Of a stretch of DNA of 37,528 nucleotides, positions 1-9,710 are shown one piece after another. The notes beneath the pieces are model-generated. The model did no database searches and had not been told where the DNA came from. It saw nothing but the letters and a program-made list of their open reading frames with translations. The position numbers and the translations under genes were made by a program. Positions within the stretch are counted from its first letter, which is position 1. Each line of letters opens with the position of its first letter. The DNA is from Discostella pseudostelligera (Eukaryota; Bacillariophyta; Thalassiosirophyceae; Thalassiosirales; Thalassiosiraceae), in NCBI GenBank assembly GCA_036940085.1, contig JALLBK010000441.1, forward strand, positions 1 to 37,528, in the 5' to 3' direction.

Positions 1-95
1 GTGGTGTAATTGCTTTTGACGGAGATATCAATCCACTAGATAATCCTCCTCGATGTACTGATGGAGGTGGCAGTGGATTTTTGTGTGGTGCATGA
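1..95 (+). other. possible 3' end of an upstream coding region
   Basis: The frame beginning at base 3 is open from the window edge for 30 codons to a TGA at 93-95 and would encode a Gly-, Cys- and Asp-containing C-terminus. An open stretch of this length is expected by chance about a quarter of the time, so it is only a candidate for the tail of a truncated gene. I recognise no family. Confidence 0.15.
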
Positions 96-140
96 TGTTC
101 TACGGGGTCTCCCGCCATTTTCGTCACTACTTACCTACAT

Positions 141-353
141 GGAGGAACAGTAAATCAATGTCTACATACGGACTCCGACGTGATACATCAACCGCTAATT
201 TTGAATTTTGAATTCGAAAACCCTCACATACCATCCATTGGGAGGAACAGTACGTTTTCCTACGTTTTCGCACATTAGGCTCCAGCGTGACTTGTATCGG
301 GCTCATTTCAAATTTAAATTTGAAAACCCTCACTTTGTCTTCGGACTCCGACG
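141..353. repeat. imperfect tandem repeat, unit about 100-110 bp
   Basis: Blocks recur in the same order. GGAGGAACAGTA starts at 141 and again at 241. CGGACTCCGACG is at 169-180, with a diverged form near 277 and an exact copy at 342-353. GAAAACCCTCAC starts at 216 and again at 322. AT-rich TTTGAA-type sequence precedes each of the last pair. Distances between equivalent blocks are 100-108 bp, so this is about two diverged copies. Confidence 0.6.
306..325. repeat. perfect 20-bp AT-rich palindrome
   Basis: TTTCAAATTTAAATTTGAAA reads the same on both strands. Related TTTCAAAATT-type sequence recurs near 9440, 9485 and 31912. Confidence 0.7.
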
Positions 354-391
354 TAAGTATGTAGCATACTTCAACTGGCAACTGGGCTCAG

Positions 392-404
392 TTTTGGCGG
401 GAAA
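392..404 (+). promoter_or_regulatory. E2F-like site (TTTTGGCGGGAAA)
   Basis: The sequence is a very close match to the E2F/DP consensus TTTSGCGC / TTGGCGGGAA. The same core recurs in several other intergenic regions of this window. It lies upstream of the RRP4-like gene. Binding is inferred. Confidence 0.5.
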
Positions 405-549
405 CATCGTGTGGCTGTCGTCTTGAGCTTTCAACTCATTGCCACCACACCACTCATGGCCATGGCATCCGCCATCACCATCACCATCAGACGCAGTGTC
501 TCTACTAGATCGTAGGCGCCCAAAGGCTATTGTTGCGTTGTCAATTACC

Positions 550-1878
550 ATGTCCAACCCCCTTCTCCATCACCACTTTGTATTGCCAGGACAACTCTTG
601 GCCACATCCCACTCCGAATCCGACGGTGGATTTTTGCGCGGGCATGGCACGTACATTGAACTCGTACCCGACGATGATGACGACGAAAATGATGATGACG
701 ACGAAGATCAAGCCCATGGCGGTGGACGTGGAATGGCTGGAACTTCCTCCTCTTTTGGAAAGTTGAAAAAGAAGAGTTCCTCAGGAGGAGGAGGAGGAGG
801 AGGAGGAAATGGCTGGGGAAATTTCGATACATCCAATGTTGTGATGCAAACTGCTGCCGACGATGATAAACACCGAGGAGGCGATGCTGCCATGGAAGAC
901 GCGAATGATGATAACGACAATGCAAAGAATGAACAAGAACCGTCACTGCTATCCAAGGGTCCACAACGTTTAATTGCCTCTGTCGCCGGTACAGTTGAAC
1001 GCGTTAACAAGCTAATTAGTGTCATACCTCTATCTCCATCCATTTACAATGGTCAGGTGGGAGATTTGGTAATTGGTCGAATTGTTGGAGTGGGCGGATC
1101 ACGGTGGAAGGTTAGTCTCACCTGCTCTAGTCCATCCTCGTCCGGTAGCAGTGGTAGTATGAAAGAGGGTCAACTTCCATTAAGCGGAGTGAATTTGCCA
1201 GGAGGGGTCCAGCGCATACGCACCTCCGAGGATGTATTGGCCATGCGCAGTCTCTATCGGGAGGGAGACTTGTTAACGTGTGAAGTGCAGCAGGTCCAGA
1301 AGGATGGGACGTTGATATTGCATACTCGGAGTTTACGATATGGTAAATTAGAAAATGGGGTGTTGGTGACGGTCCCTCCTCATTTGGTGGGGAGGAGGAA
1401 GAATCATTTCGTGACATTGCGAGGGCTGAGCGGGAGGAAGAAACGAGGAGGGATCACTGACAATTCTGATTCTATGCATGTAGACAACGAAGGGGTAGAC
1501 GAGGATGGCGATGAGAATGAGGATGGATCCAACGTCGATGTCTACCTCGGTCTGAACGGCGGAATATGGATCCAACGAACTGTCCCATCCCGTTGGGAAA
1601 ATGCCATTCGCGCCGATCAAGACGAACGTGCACCATTGGCCGAGACATTGCAAAAGTTACGTCAACGACATGCATCGACACGTGTGTCCACATCTATGAG
1701 AGAGGGTATTGCACGAGTGCGCAATTCGATTGATTGTTTACGGTTGGTCCATTGCCAGATATCTCCGGAGAGCATTGAGCTTGTAGCCCGTGCAAGTTTG
1801 GATGCGGGGGTACGAGTTGCGGATATGCTATTGCCAGAATGGGTTGTTAAATTGACCGAGGGAACTCGTTGTCACTGA
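550..1878 (+). CDS. RRP4: exosome complex component RRP4 (EXOSC2-like)
   Basis: RNA-binding cap subunit of the nuclear and cytoplasmic 3'-5' RNA exosome. The start at 550 (MSNPLLHHHFVLPGQLL) is the first ATG in a frame that is otherwise extended only from a TTG. The N-terminal RGHGTY motif (about residues 32-37) is followed by an S1 domain with ASVAGTVERVNKLISV, GDLVIGRI, LPGG and EGDLLTCEVQ. The signature LHTRSLRYGKLENGVLV and a KH-type part containing LNGGIWI come next. The protein is 442 aa, against about 290 in human. The extra length comes from an acidic Asp/Glu run, a Ser/Lys patch and a poly-Gly run inserted between RGHGTY and the S1 domain, plus an acidic insert before the KH domain. 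No intron is needed. Family assignment is firm; the inserts have no assigned role. Confidence 0.93.
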   Translation: MSNPLLHHHFVLPGQLLATSHSESDGGFLRGHGTYIELVPDDDDDENDDDDEDQAHGGGRGMAGTSSSFGKLKKKSSSGGGGGGGGNGWGNFDTSNVVMQTAADDDKHRGGDAAMEDANDDNDNAKNEQEPSLLSKGPQRLIASVAGTVERVNKLISVIPLSPSIYNGQVGDLVIGRIVGVGGSRWKVSLTCSSPSSSGSSGSMKEGQLPLSGVNLPGGVQRIRTSEDVLAMRSLYREGDLLTCEVQQVQKDGTLILHTRSLRYGKLENGVLVTVPPHLVGRRKNHFVTLRGLSGRKKRGGITDNSDSMHVDNEGVDEDGDENEDGSNVDVYLGLNGGIWIQRTVPSRWENAIRADQDERAPLAETLQKLRQRHASTRVSTSMREGIARVRNSIDCLRLVHCQISPESIELVARASLDAGVRVADMLLPEWVVKLTEGTRCH

Positions 1879-1943
1879 ATATTTATCATCAAAACACATT
1901 GTGGTCTAATGTCATACTTCAGTGTCAAGTTGATTGAAAAGAA

Positions 1944-2776
1944 TTATGTACTTTTCCAAATCCGTGTCTCGATGAGCGATACGAGATTGTCGATCTCTTT
2001 AATTCCCTTGTACGGAATGAACCTAAGCAATTGACCTTTCTCCTCCCAGTATTGAAGCACGGGCTCTGTCTCCCTACGATAAACATCCATCCGATATTGG
2101 ACTGTATCTATGGTGTCATCATCTCGTTTCTTCCAATGCACATCAGGATTGCAATTCAATGTTCTGCATTCATCTGCGTTGTCGTCTGGTAGCATGGGAG
2201 GCATATCGAATCCAAATTTATCTAGTACACCATTCACATTCAAGCTTTTGTTACAGAGGATGCATTTCCGTCGACCGAGTATCTTTGTGAGGCATATTCG
2301 CTCGGGTACATCTAGTTGTACTGCCAACTGAGGGCGTAATTCGATTGGCCATTTGTCGAGAAGAGTTGCCTGTCGATCTGTTCGTGGATATCCGTCCAAT
2401 ATAATACGATATATCTGATTTGAATTATCTATTCTGTTAGCGTGGATTTTGTCCTCCAGGCATTGTAGGACTCCATTATTGACTATTGCATCATCGACCA
2501 ATGCTCCCGAGTTCAGAACTTTTGCAATATGTTTATTTCGTGACGAATTCTCGCGCAGTATATCACCGACGCTAATAAAAGATGCATTGATCAAGCGAGA
2601 TGTCAATAGAGCACCGTATGTCCCCTGCGCATAATGTCAAATGCGAAATGGTTGAAGTTAGAATTATGGTCAGAGAGTAGCTTAAAACTGAAACGAACTC
2701 TCCGTCTCCATGCCACACCAACATTGCTTACCTTACCGGAGCCAGGAGCGCCGATCAGTGATATGATTGACACCAT
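1944..2776 (-). CDS. adenylate kinase (2 exons)
   Basis: Interconverts ATP + AMP and 2 ADP. Exon 1 is 2776-2732 and exon 2 is 2624-1944; the 107-bp intron at 2731-2625 (donor GTAAGC) falls inside the P-loop. Splicing joins IGAPGSGK to GTYGALL and rebuilds the GxPGSGKGT nucleotide loop. NMP-binding parts follow (TSRLINASFISVGDILRE), then IILDGYPRT. The LID has GRRKCILC plus a second Cys pair (ECRTLNC), so it may bind zinc, and WKKRDDD contains the LID catalytic region. The protein is 241 aa, usual for long-type kinases. An in-frame ATG at 2896 would add 40 residues, but it lies inside an E2F-like site and the extension looks non-conserved, so I prefer 2776. Divergent to the XRN1-like gene, with 429 bp between starts. 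Compartment unknown. Confidence 0.92.
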
Positions 2777-3205
2777 AGGAGAGATAGGTGTGGTACCAAC
2801 GTCGAGATATCGTAGCCGATGATGTGATGGAAGGCGGTTGATGGAGATGCGTGATGGGTGATGGAGATGGGTGATGGGGGGATGATTTCCCGCCATTATT
2901 CAAGCACTTACACGTGGCAGTCTGCTTCGTCTCCCGCCAAATAACTGCCACGTGTAAGTTGAGTGGCCTTTGGTCAACCCACCGACTGCCACGTGTAAGC
3001 AGTAGAACACACAACACACTCACAAAAGATCACAAAACACAAAACAGAAAATAGCGACGCCGCTGCCATTTCCGCCCTCCGCCCGCCGCCGCCGCTATCC
3101 AAGTCCAAGCCTCTCTCCTCTAGAGATAGTGAGAGTGCCCTGCTGTTACCAACTCCTGCTCCGTTCGAGGGCACAAGGCCAATTTGACTCTTCTGTGGCT
3201 ACGAA
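2777..3205. promoter_or_regulatory. divergent promoter: adenylate kinase / XRN1-like
   Basis: A shared 429-bp region. It contains E2F-like cores at 2886-2895 (TTTCCCGCCA) and 2931-2940 (CTCCCGCCAA) and three CACGTG cores at 2911-2916, 2949-2954 and 2990-2995, each set in TTACACGTGGCA context. Read on the minus strand, the 2949-2954 G-box and the E2F site at 2938-2932 form the composite module (16 bp start to start). The 2990-2995 G-box has no E2F partner. Closer to XRN1 (3105-3140) is a CT/GA-rich stretch. Confidence 0.6.
2911..2954. promoter_or_regulatory. G-box / E2F / G-box inverted arrangement
   Basis: Two TTACACGTGGCA elements face each other across TCTCCCGCCAAAT (2930-2942). The right one is paired with this E2F-like site in the standard module order on the minus strand (16 bp). 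Confidence 0.55.
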
Positions 3206-6200
3206 ATGGGAGTTCCAAAGGTGAGTGTCATTGCTTTCTCTTGAGGTTGTGTCAAACTCATGTCAGGGCTGATGCGGCTGCCGGCTACTTGCTGCAAGGT
3301 GCATCGATACGTTGCCGTTGGGTTGGGTCTGTATTTCGTTCATGATGGATTATGAACCAATGCTATTCGTCTCTTTATCACACAACTACTTGATGTCTGA
3401 CTCTTTCTCACTTCCCCCCCATCCCATCCAATTTCATGTATCACATAATTATTTTTAGTTTTACCGCTGGCTCAGTGAGCGTTACCCAAAAATCAACCAA
3501 GTCATTACAAATGAGGCGCTCTTGCCTGAATTTGATCATTTGTACCTCGATATGAATGGGATTATCCACGGATGCACCCACCCCAGTCATCTTGATGTAT
3601 CGGATGTCCTTACCGAACGGGATATGATTTTTGGAATCATGCATTGTGAGTTGAATAAGTCACAGCATCCCGCATTACTACTTATTGTTCATGTTCCCTC
3701 TCACATTTGCAATTCATTATTATTTTCACACGGATACGATTGGTCTCTCTTTCGACAGATCTTGATCGCATTATAACACAAATTGTTAAACCAAAAGTTT
3801 CCGTCTACATGGCCATCGATGGAGTGGCACCGCGTGCCAAAATGAATCAGCAGCGCTCACGTCGCTTCCGTTCCGCCAAGGACTTGGCCGAGGCCACGAA
3901 AGATAAGCGCATCGTACCCACCGACGGAAGTAGCGGTGCCGATGCCGCCGATCCTTACTCGGGGGCATTCGACTCCAATTGTATCACTCCTGGAACGGAG
4001 TTCTTGCTTCGCATTTCGGAGTGTATTCGGTACTTCATCCGGAAGAAGATTAAGGAGGATCCATTGTGGAAGAATTTGAGTGTTATTTTCTCGGGTCCTG
4101 AAGTGCCTGGCGAGGGAGAACACAAGGTGAGCTTTGAATTTTTTGATTGCATACTCAGTTATCTTCGGCTTTTGAATGGGCTTTTGAATGGAATGTTGTG
4201 TGCTAATCATCGCTTTTCCAACCATTCCCATGTCAGATCATGCAACATATTCGTGACATGCGAAATCAACCTGGATACAAACCCAACACTCGCCACTGCA
4301 TGTATGGCCAAGATGCGGATCTCATCATGCTTGGCCTAGTATCTCATGAACCTCACTTCACTTTATTACGTGAAATCATTGATTTCAGTGGTGGATTTAG
4401 TCGCAACAATAATGCATTAAAGGAGGTGAAGAAATTTACGAAACAATCGGATTTCCAGCTGCTACATTTATCCATTCTTCGTGAATATCTCGAGTTTGAG
4501 TTCGCCTGTGGACTTGAACCCGATGAGTATGACCTGGAGAGGATGATTGACGACTTTGTTTTCATGACGTTCCTCGTTGGTAACGACTTTCTTCCGCATA
4601 TGCCTTCGCTTGACATTGGTGACGGTGCCTTCGCGTTGCTGTTTGACACGTATAAAGAACAAAGGCCTCAGTGGGGACATGGTCAATATCTAACAAACTC
4701 CGGTGAAATTAGTGATCCTGCGCGGCTGGAGGCATTTTTAGAGGTAATCGGAGCAGCTGAGGGGGCAATTTTTGAGGAGCGAGAGAAGAATGAGGCAGTA
4801 CAGCTGAAGAAACAGCGAAAGTGGGACAAGCGCGACGGCACGCCTAGTAAAACACCGAGTGATTTGGAACTTTATGCGGAGGAGGAATCGAAGCAAAATA
4901 ATTACTTGACGATGGTTCAGTCGATGATGTCTGACATTTCATTGAAAGGAAAGAAGGTAGTTGATGGATGGACTCCAGCGGATCCTTCTCAAAAAGACCA
5001 CAAGGGGAGATACTACTTTGAAAAACTGAACCTCATGCCCACCGACGTAGATTCTCATCTTGCACTTCGAAAATCCTACATTGAGGGACTAACATGGTGT
5101 CTTGCGTACTACTATCGAGGGTGTATTTCGTGGGGGTGGTTCTTTCCTTATCATTACGGACCAATGATTAGCGATCTAACTAATCTCCCAGAGGTGTTCG
5201 ATAGCATCAAATTTGAGTTGGGACAACCATTGAAACCCTTTCAACAGTTGATGGGATGTCTTCCGCCTGCATCAGCTGCTCTCGTGCCTCGTGCCTACCG
5301 CAAATTGATGTGCGCGGCGGATTCACCAATCAAGCATTTCTATCCTGTTGATTTTGTTGTGGACATGAATGGAAAACGGTAAGTCTTTACCTCTGTGCAA
5401 CACTCGTCGAATATTCATGTTGCATCCTAATATTCATCTGGGAAACATTTGCTTTCTAGAAACCCGTGGGAAGGCGTCAACATTCTCCCCTTTATTGATG
5501 TGACGCAACTTTTACAAGCGATCGAGACGCATTGTCCTGATAGTTGCCTCACCGAGGATGAGCGTCATCGCAATCGAATTGGAGAGGTATTCTGTTATTC
5601 CTACGACGCTGCAGTTAGCGATACCGTGCCATCATGTAATCGCGATATCGGTCTCCCAGACATTGTGAAATGCAATTCGCGCGTGCAATTATTCAAAAAT
5701 CACAGCGAATCGACAGTATCATTCAAACCTGAACTTATTCCTGGAACAAAAATTCCATATCCGGGTTTCCCATCTCTCAAGGTGCTCCCGATCGAACACG
5801 TCGAATTAAGGAACGCAGGAGTGAATTGCTTTGGTTTTGCATCGAAGTACCCGAACATGATTCTCACGATGAAGAGCCTACCCCAATTGCCGGGTGCGGA
5901 GCAGCTTGCAGCCACCCTCATTGGCAAGTCAATTTTTGTGAATTGGCCGATGATGCATGAAGCCAAGGTACGATATTTTCACTTTTGATCATCGTAATAA
6001 TATGCAGCGCCTGTAAAGTTTCTTAATTCTTATCCTAACTCCACCTCTATGATAGGTTGTTGCGGTTACTGACTCATTGTGTGAGGTTCGAATGGTGAAG
6101 AAGTCGCTGAAAACAAGGAAGTTTGATCCATTGGAAACTGAACGTTGGAATACTGTTTCGACAAAGCTGGTGGAGCAATATCTTTCTGGGGCCGGCTATC

Positions 6201-8377
6201 CTGGATCTGGGGGCGTTTCAATTGGTGATGTGCAGATTCGGCTGAAAGTGGTGCCACTCCAGGGCATGAAGACATCACCTGTCGATGGATCAAGCAAAAA
6301 GTTATTTGGAAAAGAAGAAGCTGATGTACCCATCCAGTTGGCACTGTCTTCGTCGCCTGCCCCCGACCCTCGTTTCATCGCCCGAGGTCCCATGACGCTG
6401 AAAGATCGCTTCCCTCCAAAGTGTCGTGTTGTTCTGACTAAGGGTAAATACAGAGGCTGCATTGGCACGGTTCTAGGAACAAATGACGAAGACAAGGTGG
6501 GCGTGAAAGTGCAAGTCATACCTCCTGAACCACCGTTTGGACTCGCTATTGCAAGGGGTGTGCAAGAGTCCTATCTTTCGAGTCATGATGCAGCAAAGAT
6601 TCTACGCATGGATCCCCGTCTTTTCGGAAGGGTGACGGGTAATCTCTATTTCAGTCCAGGGAAATTCGACCTTGGATTAAACTTGACGTACAGGGATAAA
6701 AAGTGTGTTCTCGGATACACTCGGGTAAAGAAAGATCCATCTGTAAAGAGCAATAAAAAGAAAGAAGCGAACGCATGGTCGGTGGGCGACACGGTGCTAG
6801 TCGTTGGAAGCAAGCGCATGTCTATTACAGACGAGTCTGACTCTGGAGGAGATGAAAATCGTCGAGTGTTTTGGGAATACACCCCAAAAGCAGTGCGTTT
6901 GGTTGCGGCGTACAAAAACTCTTTTCCTCATCTCTTTGCGGCAATTTCAAGGGCGCCAGACGAACGATTCTATGATGCTAAAACAGTGTTCGGCCCGAAG
7001 GGTGAAGAGATATGCGCCAAAGTGCTTGATTGGTTAAAAGCCGCTGAGACTGCTACGATGCCCCGATTGCCTCACACCACTGATGCTATGCCTGTGGCTG
7101 CTGTTCATGCTGTGCAACGAGCTGCTGATGTAAGGTCGTCTACTCTCGAAAAAGACGGTTCTGTGAAGGAAAGCAATGTTAAAGTTCCTCCTTCCGCACT
7201 TTATCGGGAAGGATCGACTGCTGCCACCGATGTTTTGCTTGCCTCTGAACACAGTGTCAGTGCTCCTCCTGAGCTCGGAGATAGGGTTGCAAATCTGTGT
7301 GCCAACGGCGTGCCCTTCGGAGCCAGGGGTACAGTCGTTGCCATCCACGATCCTTCCGAGGGCTGTGTCGAAGTTGTCATGGATGAAGAATTCATTGGAG
7401 GGTCAACGCTACAGGGAACTTGCTCGAACTTCCGTGGTAAACTCTGCGTGTGGAACCATCTGTTGAAGATTTCTGCTGCTGATAGCAAAGGGATTGTCGA
7501 TAACGTTCTACCAGCTGGCTCGGCTAAAGCTGCCGTTGATAAGTTAATTTGCGAAATTCAAGAAGCAGAGCCGATCCCTGCTGTTACCGACGTCGCTCCA
7601 GCAACACGGCCAAAGCCAAGGCAGGCTACTCCTACTCGATCGAATGCTGCTGCCCGTGGCGGTATCAGGCAAGCACGTGGGCCTCCAGAAAAGATTCTTG
7701 GGTTTACCAAGTACAGAAAGGCGACGAATGGGTTTGAACGATGGAAGGAACTAACTGCGGATGGAAAAGGCGAGAATCAAATGAGCAACTCTGCGGGAGT
7801 GCTCAAAGCCATGCTCGGGGTGAGGAGTGACCAACTGCCGACGAAAGCTGCTGATGCATCCGAGGGGCTCAAGGCTCTTCTTGGAGTGTCAGGTGGCAAT
7901 GCCCAACAAACCGTCCAGCAGCCTCCTCCACCTCCAAAAACAGTTGCTGATATGTTCATGCAGCTGATGGGAGACAAACCGCCGGCCCCTATTCCACCAC
8001 AAGGCATCCCGGTGCTTCAACCACGTCGTCCTGCCTTCAATTTCACGTACGTGAAAGACGGGGAGGATAAACCCACAACAAACGAAGCCCCGCCGCCACC
8101 ACCGCAGCCCATGATGATGACGCCAATGGCTATGATGCCTCAGTTTTATCCCCCCCACGGTCCACCAATGCAAATGATGCCGCCAAACATGATGCCAATG
8201 CACATGGCGCCACCCATCCTAGGGATGAACATGAACCAGATGGCGGGGCCTCCGGTCACAGGAAACGGAACTTCGCATGCTCCTGCCGCCCGCCATTCGA
8301 ATGCACCGGCATCTACCACGCCTGCGAAGAAGGGCTCGCCAATGGTTCCATCGATTGTATTGAAGGCCAAGAAGTAG
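3206..8377 (+). CDS. XRN1: 5'-3' exoribonuclease, XRN1 type (6 exons)
   Basis: Processive 5'-3' decay of decapped RNA. Exons: 3206-3220, 3459-3645, 3759-4126, 4237-5378, 5460-5967, 6056-8377; together 4542 nt and 1513 aa. Exon 1 encodes only MGVPK, and splicing gives [15 protein letters not shown], the XRN1 rather than XRN2 N-terminus. Catalytic landmarks in order: [71 protein letters not shown] and [11 protein letters not shown], then the XRN1 middle part ([33 protein letters not shown]). An SH3-like part ([17 protein letters not shown]) precedes a low-complexity tail rich in Pro and Met (residues about 1400-1480). Acidic residues of the active site appear intact. Introns are 81-238 bp. Confidence 0.95.
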
Positions 8378-8506
8378 TTGGGGAGTATTCATAATTTATC
8401 TCACCCCGGAATAAGTGCATACTGCTACAATAAATGCGGTTCAGAGTTAAATTAATCATAATTGCGTTCAGAATCAGTAAATACACGCCGAGAATTGTCG
8501 CTGCAT

Positions 8507-9352
8507 TTAATTATCCAAATCAGTCCACTCGTAGTAAGCATCTGATAAGTTCCGTAAACTGAGTTTCAGCCTATCTGTGCATGTGCGCTCAACAATCTTA
8601 CTCCCAATTGTGTTGAACCCCGGCGGTAATGGCAAGAAAGGAGGCAAGTTGATTGTAAGCGTCAGTGTCAGGCTACCTTCTAGGGCATATATCTGATCAC
8701 TGGTACTATTGTCTTGCTCCTTCCACGTTACTATATTCCTACCTTCGAATTTCGACCGCTTCATCGCGGAAACAAATGTGTTTCCCAACCGACCACCCTG
8801 CTCAACTTCGGTCCTTGCATCTATGATAGATATGACAACACTTTCTTCATCTGGATACTTCTCGATTTGATTAATGAATACTGGTGCAATTGTCATTCCA
8901 AACCATCCCACGCTGGCCTGACGACATTCCCACACTTCCCTGCCGCTCTCCCAGTCGATTTTCCTGCATCGCGTTATTTCTGTACCAAGTAACGAAGGAG
9001 TAGATGCCGAAGTTGTCAAAAATGTAGACAGGGACTTATTCTCATCATTGGTGCTTATTGGAGGTGTACTGTGCTGAGCTGTCGCAGTACCAACAAAGCG
9101 GATTGTTCCAAACAATTGCGTCGAGCGTTTGCTAGTACGAGTATGACTTCCTCGATGCAAAAAAATGTCGGCAGCATTGGAATTGGATGGAAGCAAAGAA
9201 TGTGCCAACTGGATCGGTATCAACAATACTAGTATTAGGGAGGACACGGCTGTCATATCAGTGAAGTGGGGTAGACTATGTGATAGGGAGGCTTCCGGGT
9301 GGCAACAGAGAGCAACTACCGACCGAACAAATAATCTTATGTTCATTGTCAT
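8507..9352 (-). CDS. predicted secreted or plastid protein, possibly DUF1997-like
   Basis: A 281-aa single-exon protein. An inner Met (codon 33, ATG at 9256) begins a strong signal-peptide-like stretch, TAVSSLILVLLIPIQLAHSLL; starting there gives 249 aa and may be the true start. After a variable linker comes a folded-looking region with EVWECRQASVGWFGMTIAPVF and VSAMKRSKFEGRNIVTWK. The end has LTLTINLPPFLPLPPGF, GSKIVER, LKLSLRNL and YYEW. This resembles the C-terminal pattern of DUF1997 proteins of cyanobacteria and plastids (beta strands, a Leu/Pro stretch, an amphipathic helix, then Tyr...Trp), but I hold that match weakly. No enzymatic motif seen. Convergent with the XRN1-like gene (129 bp) and divergent from AP-2 mu. 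Confidence 0.65.
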   Translation of the reverse strand: MTMNIRLFVRSVVALCCHPEASLSHSLPHFTDMTAVSSLILVLLIPIQLAHSLLPSNSNAADIFLHRGSHTRTSKRSTQLFGTIRFVGTATAQHSTPPISTNDENKSLSTFLTTSASTPSLLGTEITRCRKIDWESGREVWECRQASVGWFGMTIAPVFINQIEKYPDEESVVISIIDARTEVEQGGRLGNTFVSAMKRSKFEGRNIVTWKEQDNSTSDQIYALEGSLTLTLTINLPPFLPLPPGFNTIGSKIVERTCTDRLKLSLRNLSDAYYEWTDLDN

Positions 9353-9710
9353 GCGTCATGCCAGTGTGAATGTTGTTGTCGCGTGATTGGCATGTGAGCG
9401 TCTGTCGGCTGTGGTGGGGTTGTTGTGGATAAGTATCTTTTCAATTTCAAAATTTAATTTCAAACTACCATAAGTATCTTTTTCAATTTTAAATTTTACC
9501 TTCAAAGTTTATGCAGCAACAGCCAACACCAACACCACGCACACAGCAACAGCAACAACAACCGCCGCAGCACGCAGCACAAAGTACCGTGACCATGGCC
9601 ACAGAGCCGACATGATAGCGCATCGGTAACCCAACATTTACCAGCCGTCTTATCTTTACAGAACCCACGACGAGCGCCGTCCACTACCGAGTAAAAATTG
9701 GACATAAAAA
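9353..9710. promoter_or_regulatory. divergent promoter: DUF1997-like / AP-2 mu
   Basis: 358 bp without a gene. It carries a direct repeat of an AT-rich block: ATAAGTATCTTTTCAATTT at 9430-9448 and a near-identical copy (one extra T) at 9471-9490, each followed by further AAATTT-type sequence. No GGCGGGA or CACGTG core is present. Between 9510 and 9560 there is a CA/CAGCAA-rich stretch. Confidence 0.4.

Larger units (their letters stand above)
96..549. promoter_or_regulatory. intergenic region upstream of the RRP4-like gene
   Basis: About 450 bp without a supported gene. It holds an E2F-like site in inverse orientation at 108-121 (TCTCCCGCCATTTT), an imperfect repeat at 141-353, a perfect 20-bp AT-rich palindrome at 306-325 and a second E2F-like site at 392-404 (TTTTGGCGGGAAA), about 146 bp before the chosen ATG. 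Open frames on both strands here are short and are created by the repeated sequence. The regulatory role is inferred from motif likeness. Confidence 0.5.

Noticed and set aside
127..426. Short frames on both strands upstream of RRP4
   Set aside because: They lie in the tandem repeat, lack recognisable domains, and overlap each other.
439..549. 37-residue N-terminal extension of RRP4
   Set aside because: It begins at TTG, not ATG; the ATG at 550 gives the expected N-terminus just before the RGHGTY motif.
545..964. 139-codon antisense frame over RRP4
   Set aside because: A mirror of the GAT/GGA-rich low-complexity sequence (His/Leu/Arg runs); no independent support.
2777..2896. 40-residue N-terminal extension of adenylate kinase
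   Set aside because: The upstream ATG (2896) lies within an E2F-like site in the promoter and the extension is His/Pro/Arg-rich without a clear targeting pattern; MVSIISLIGAPGSGK is the normal start. Not fully excluded.
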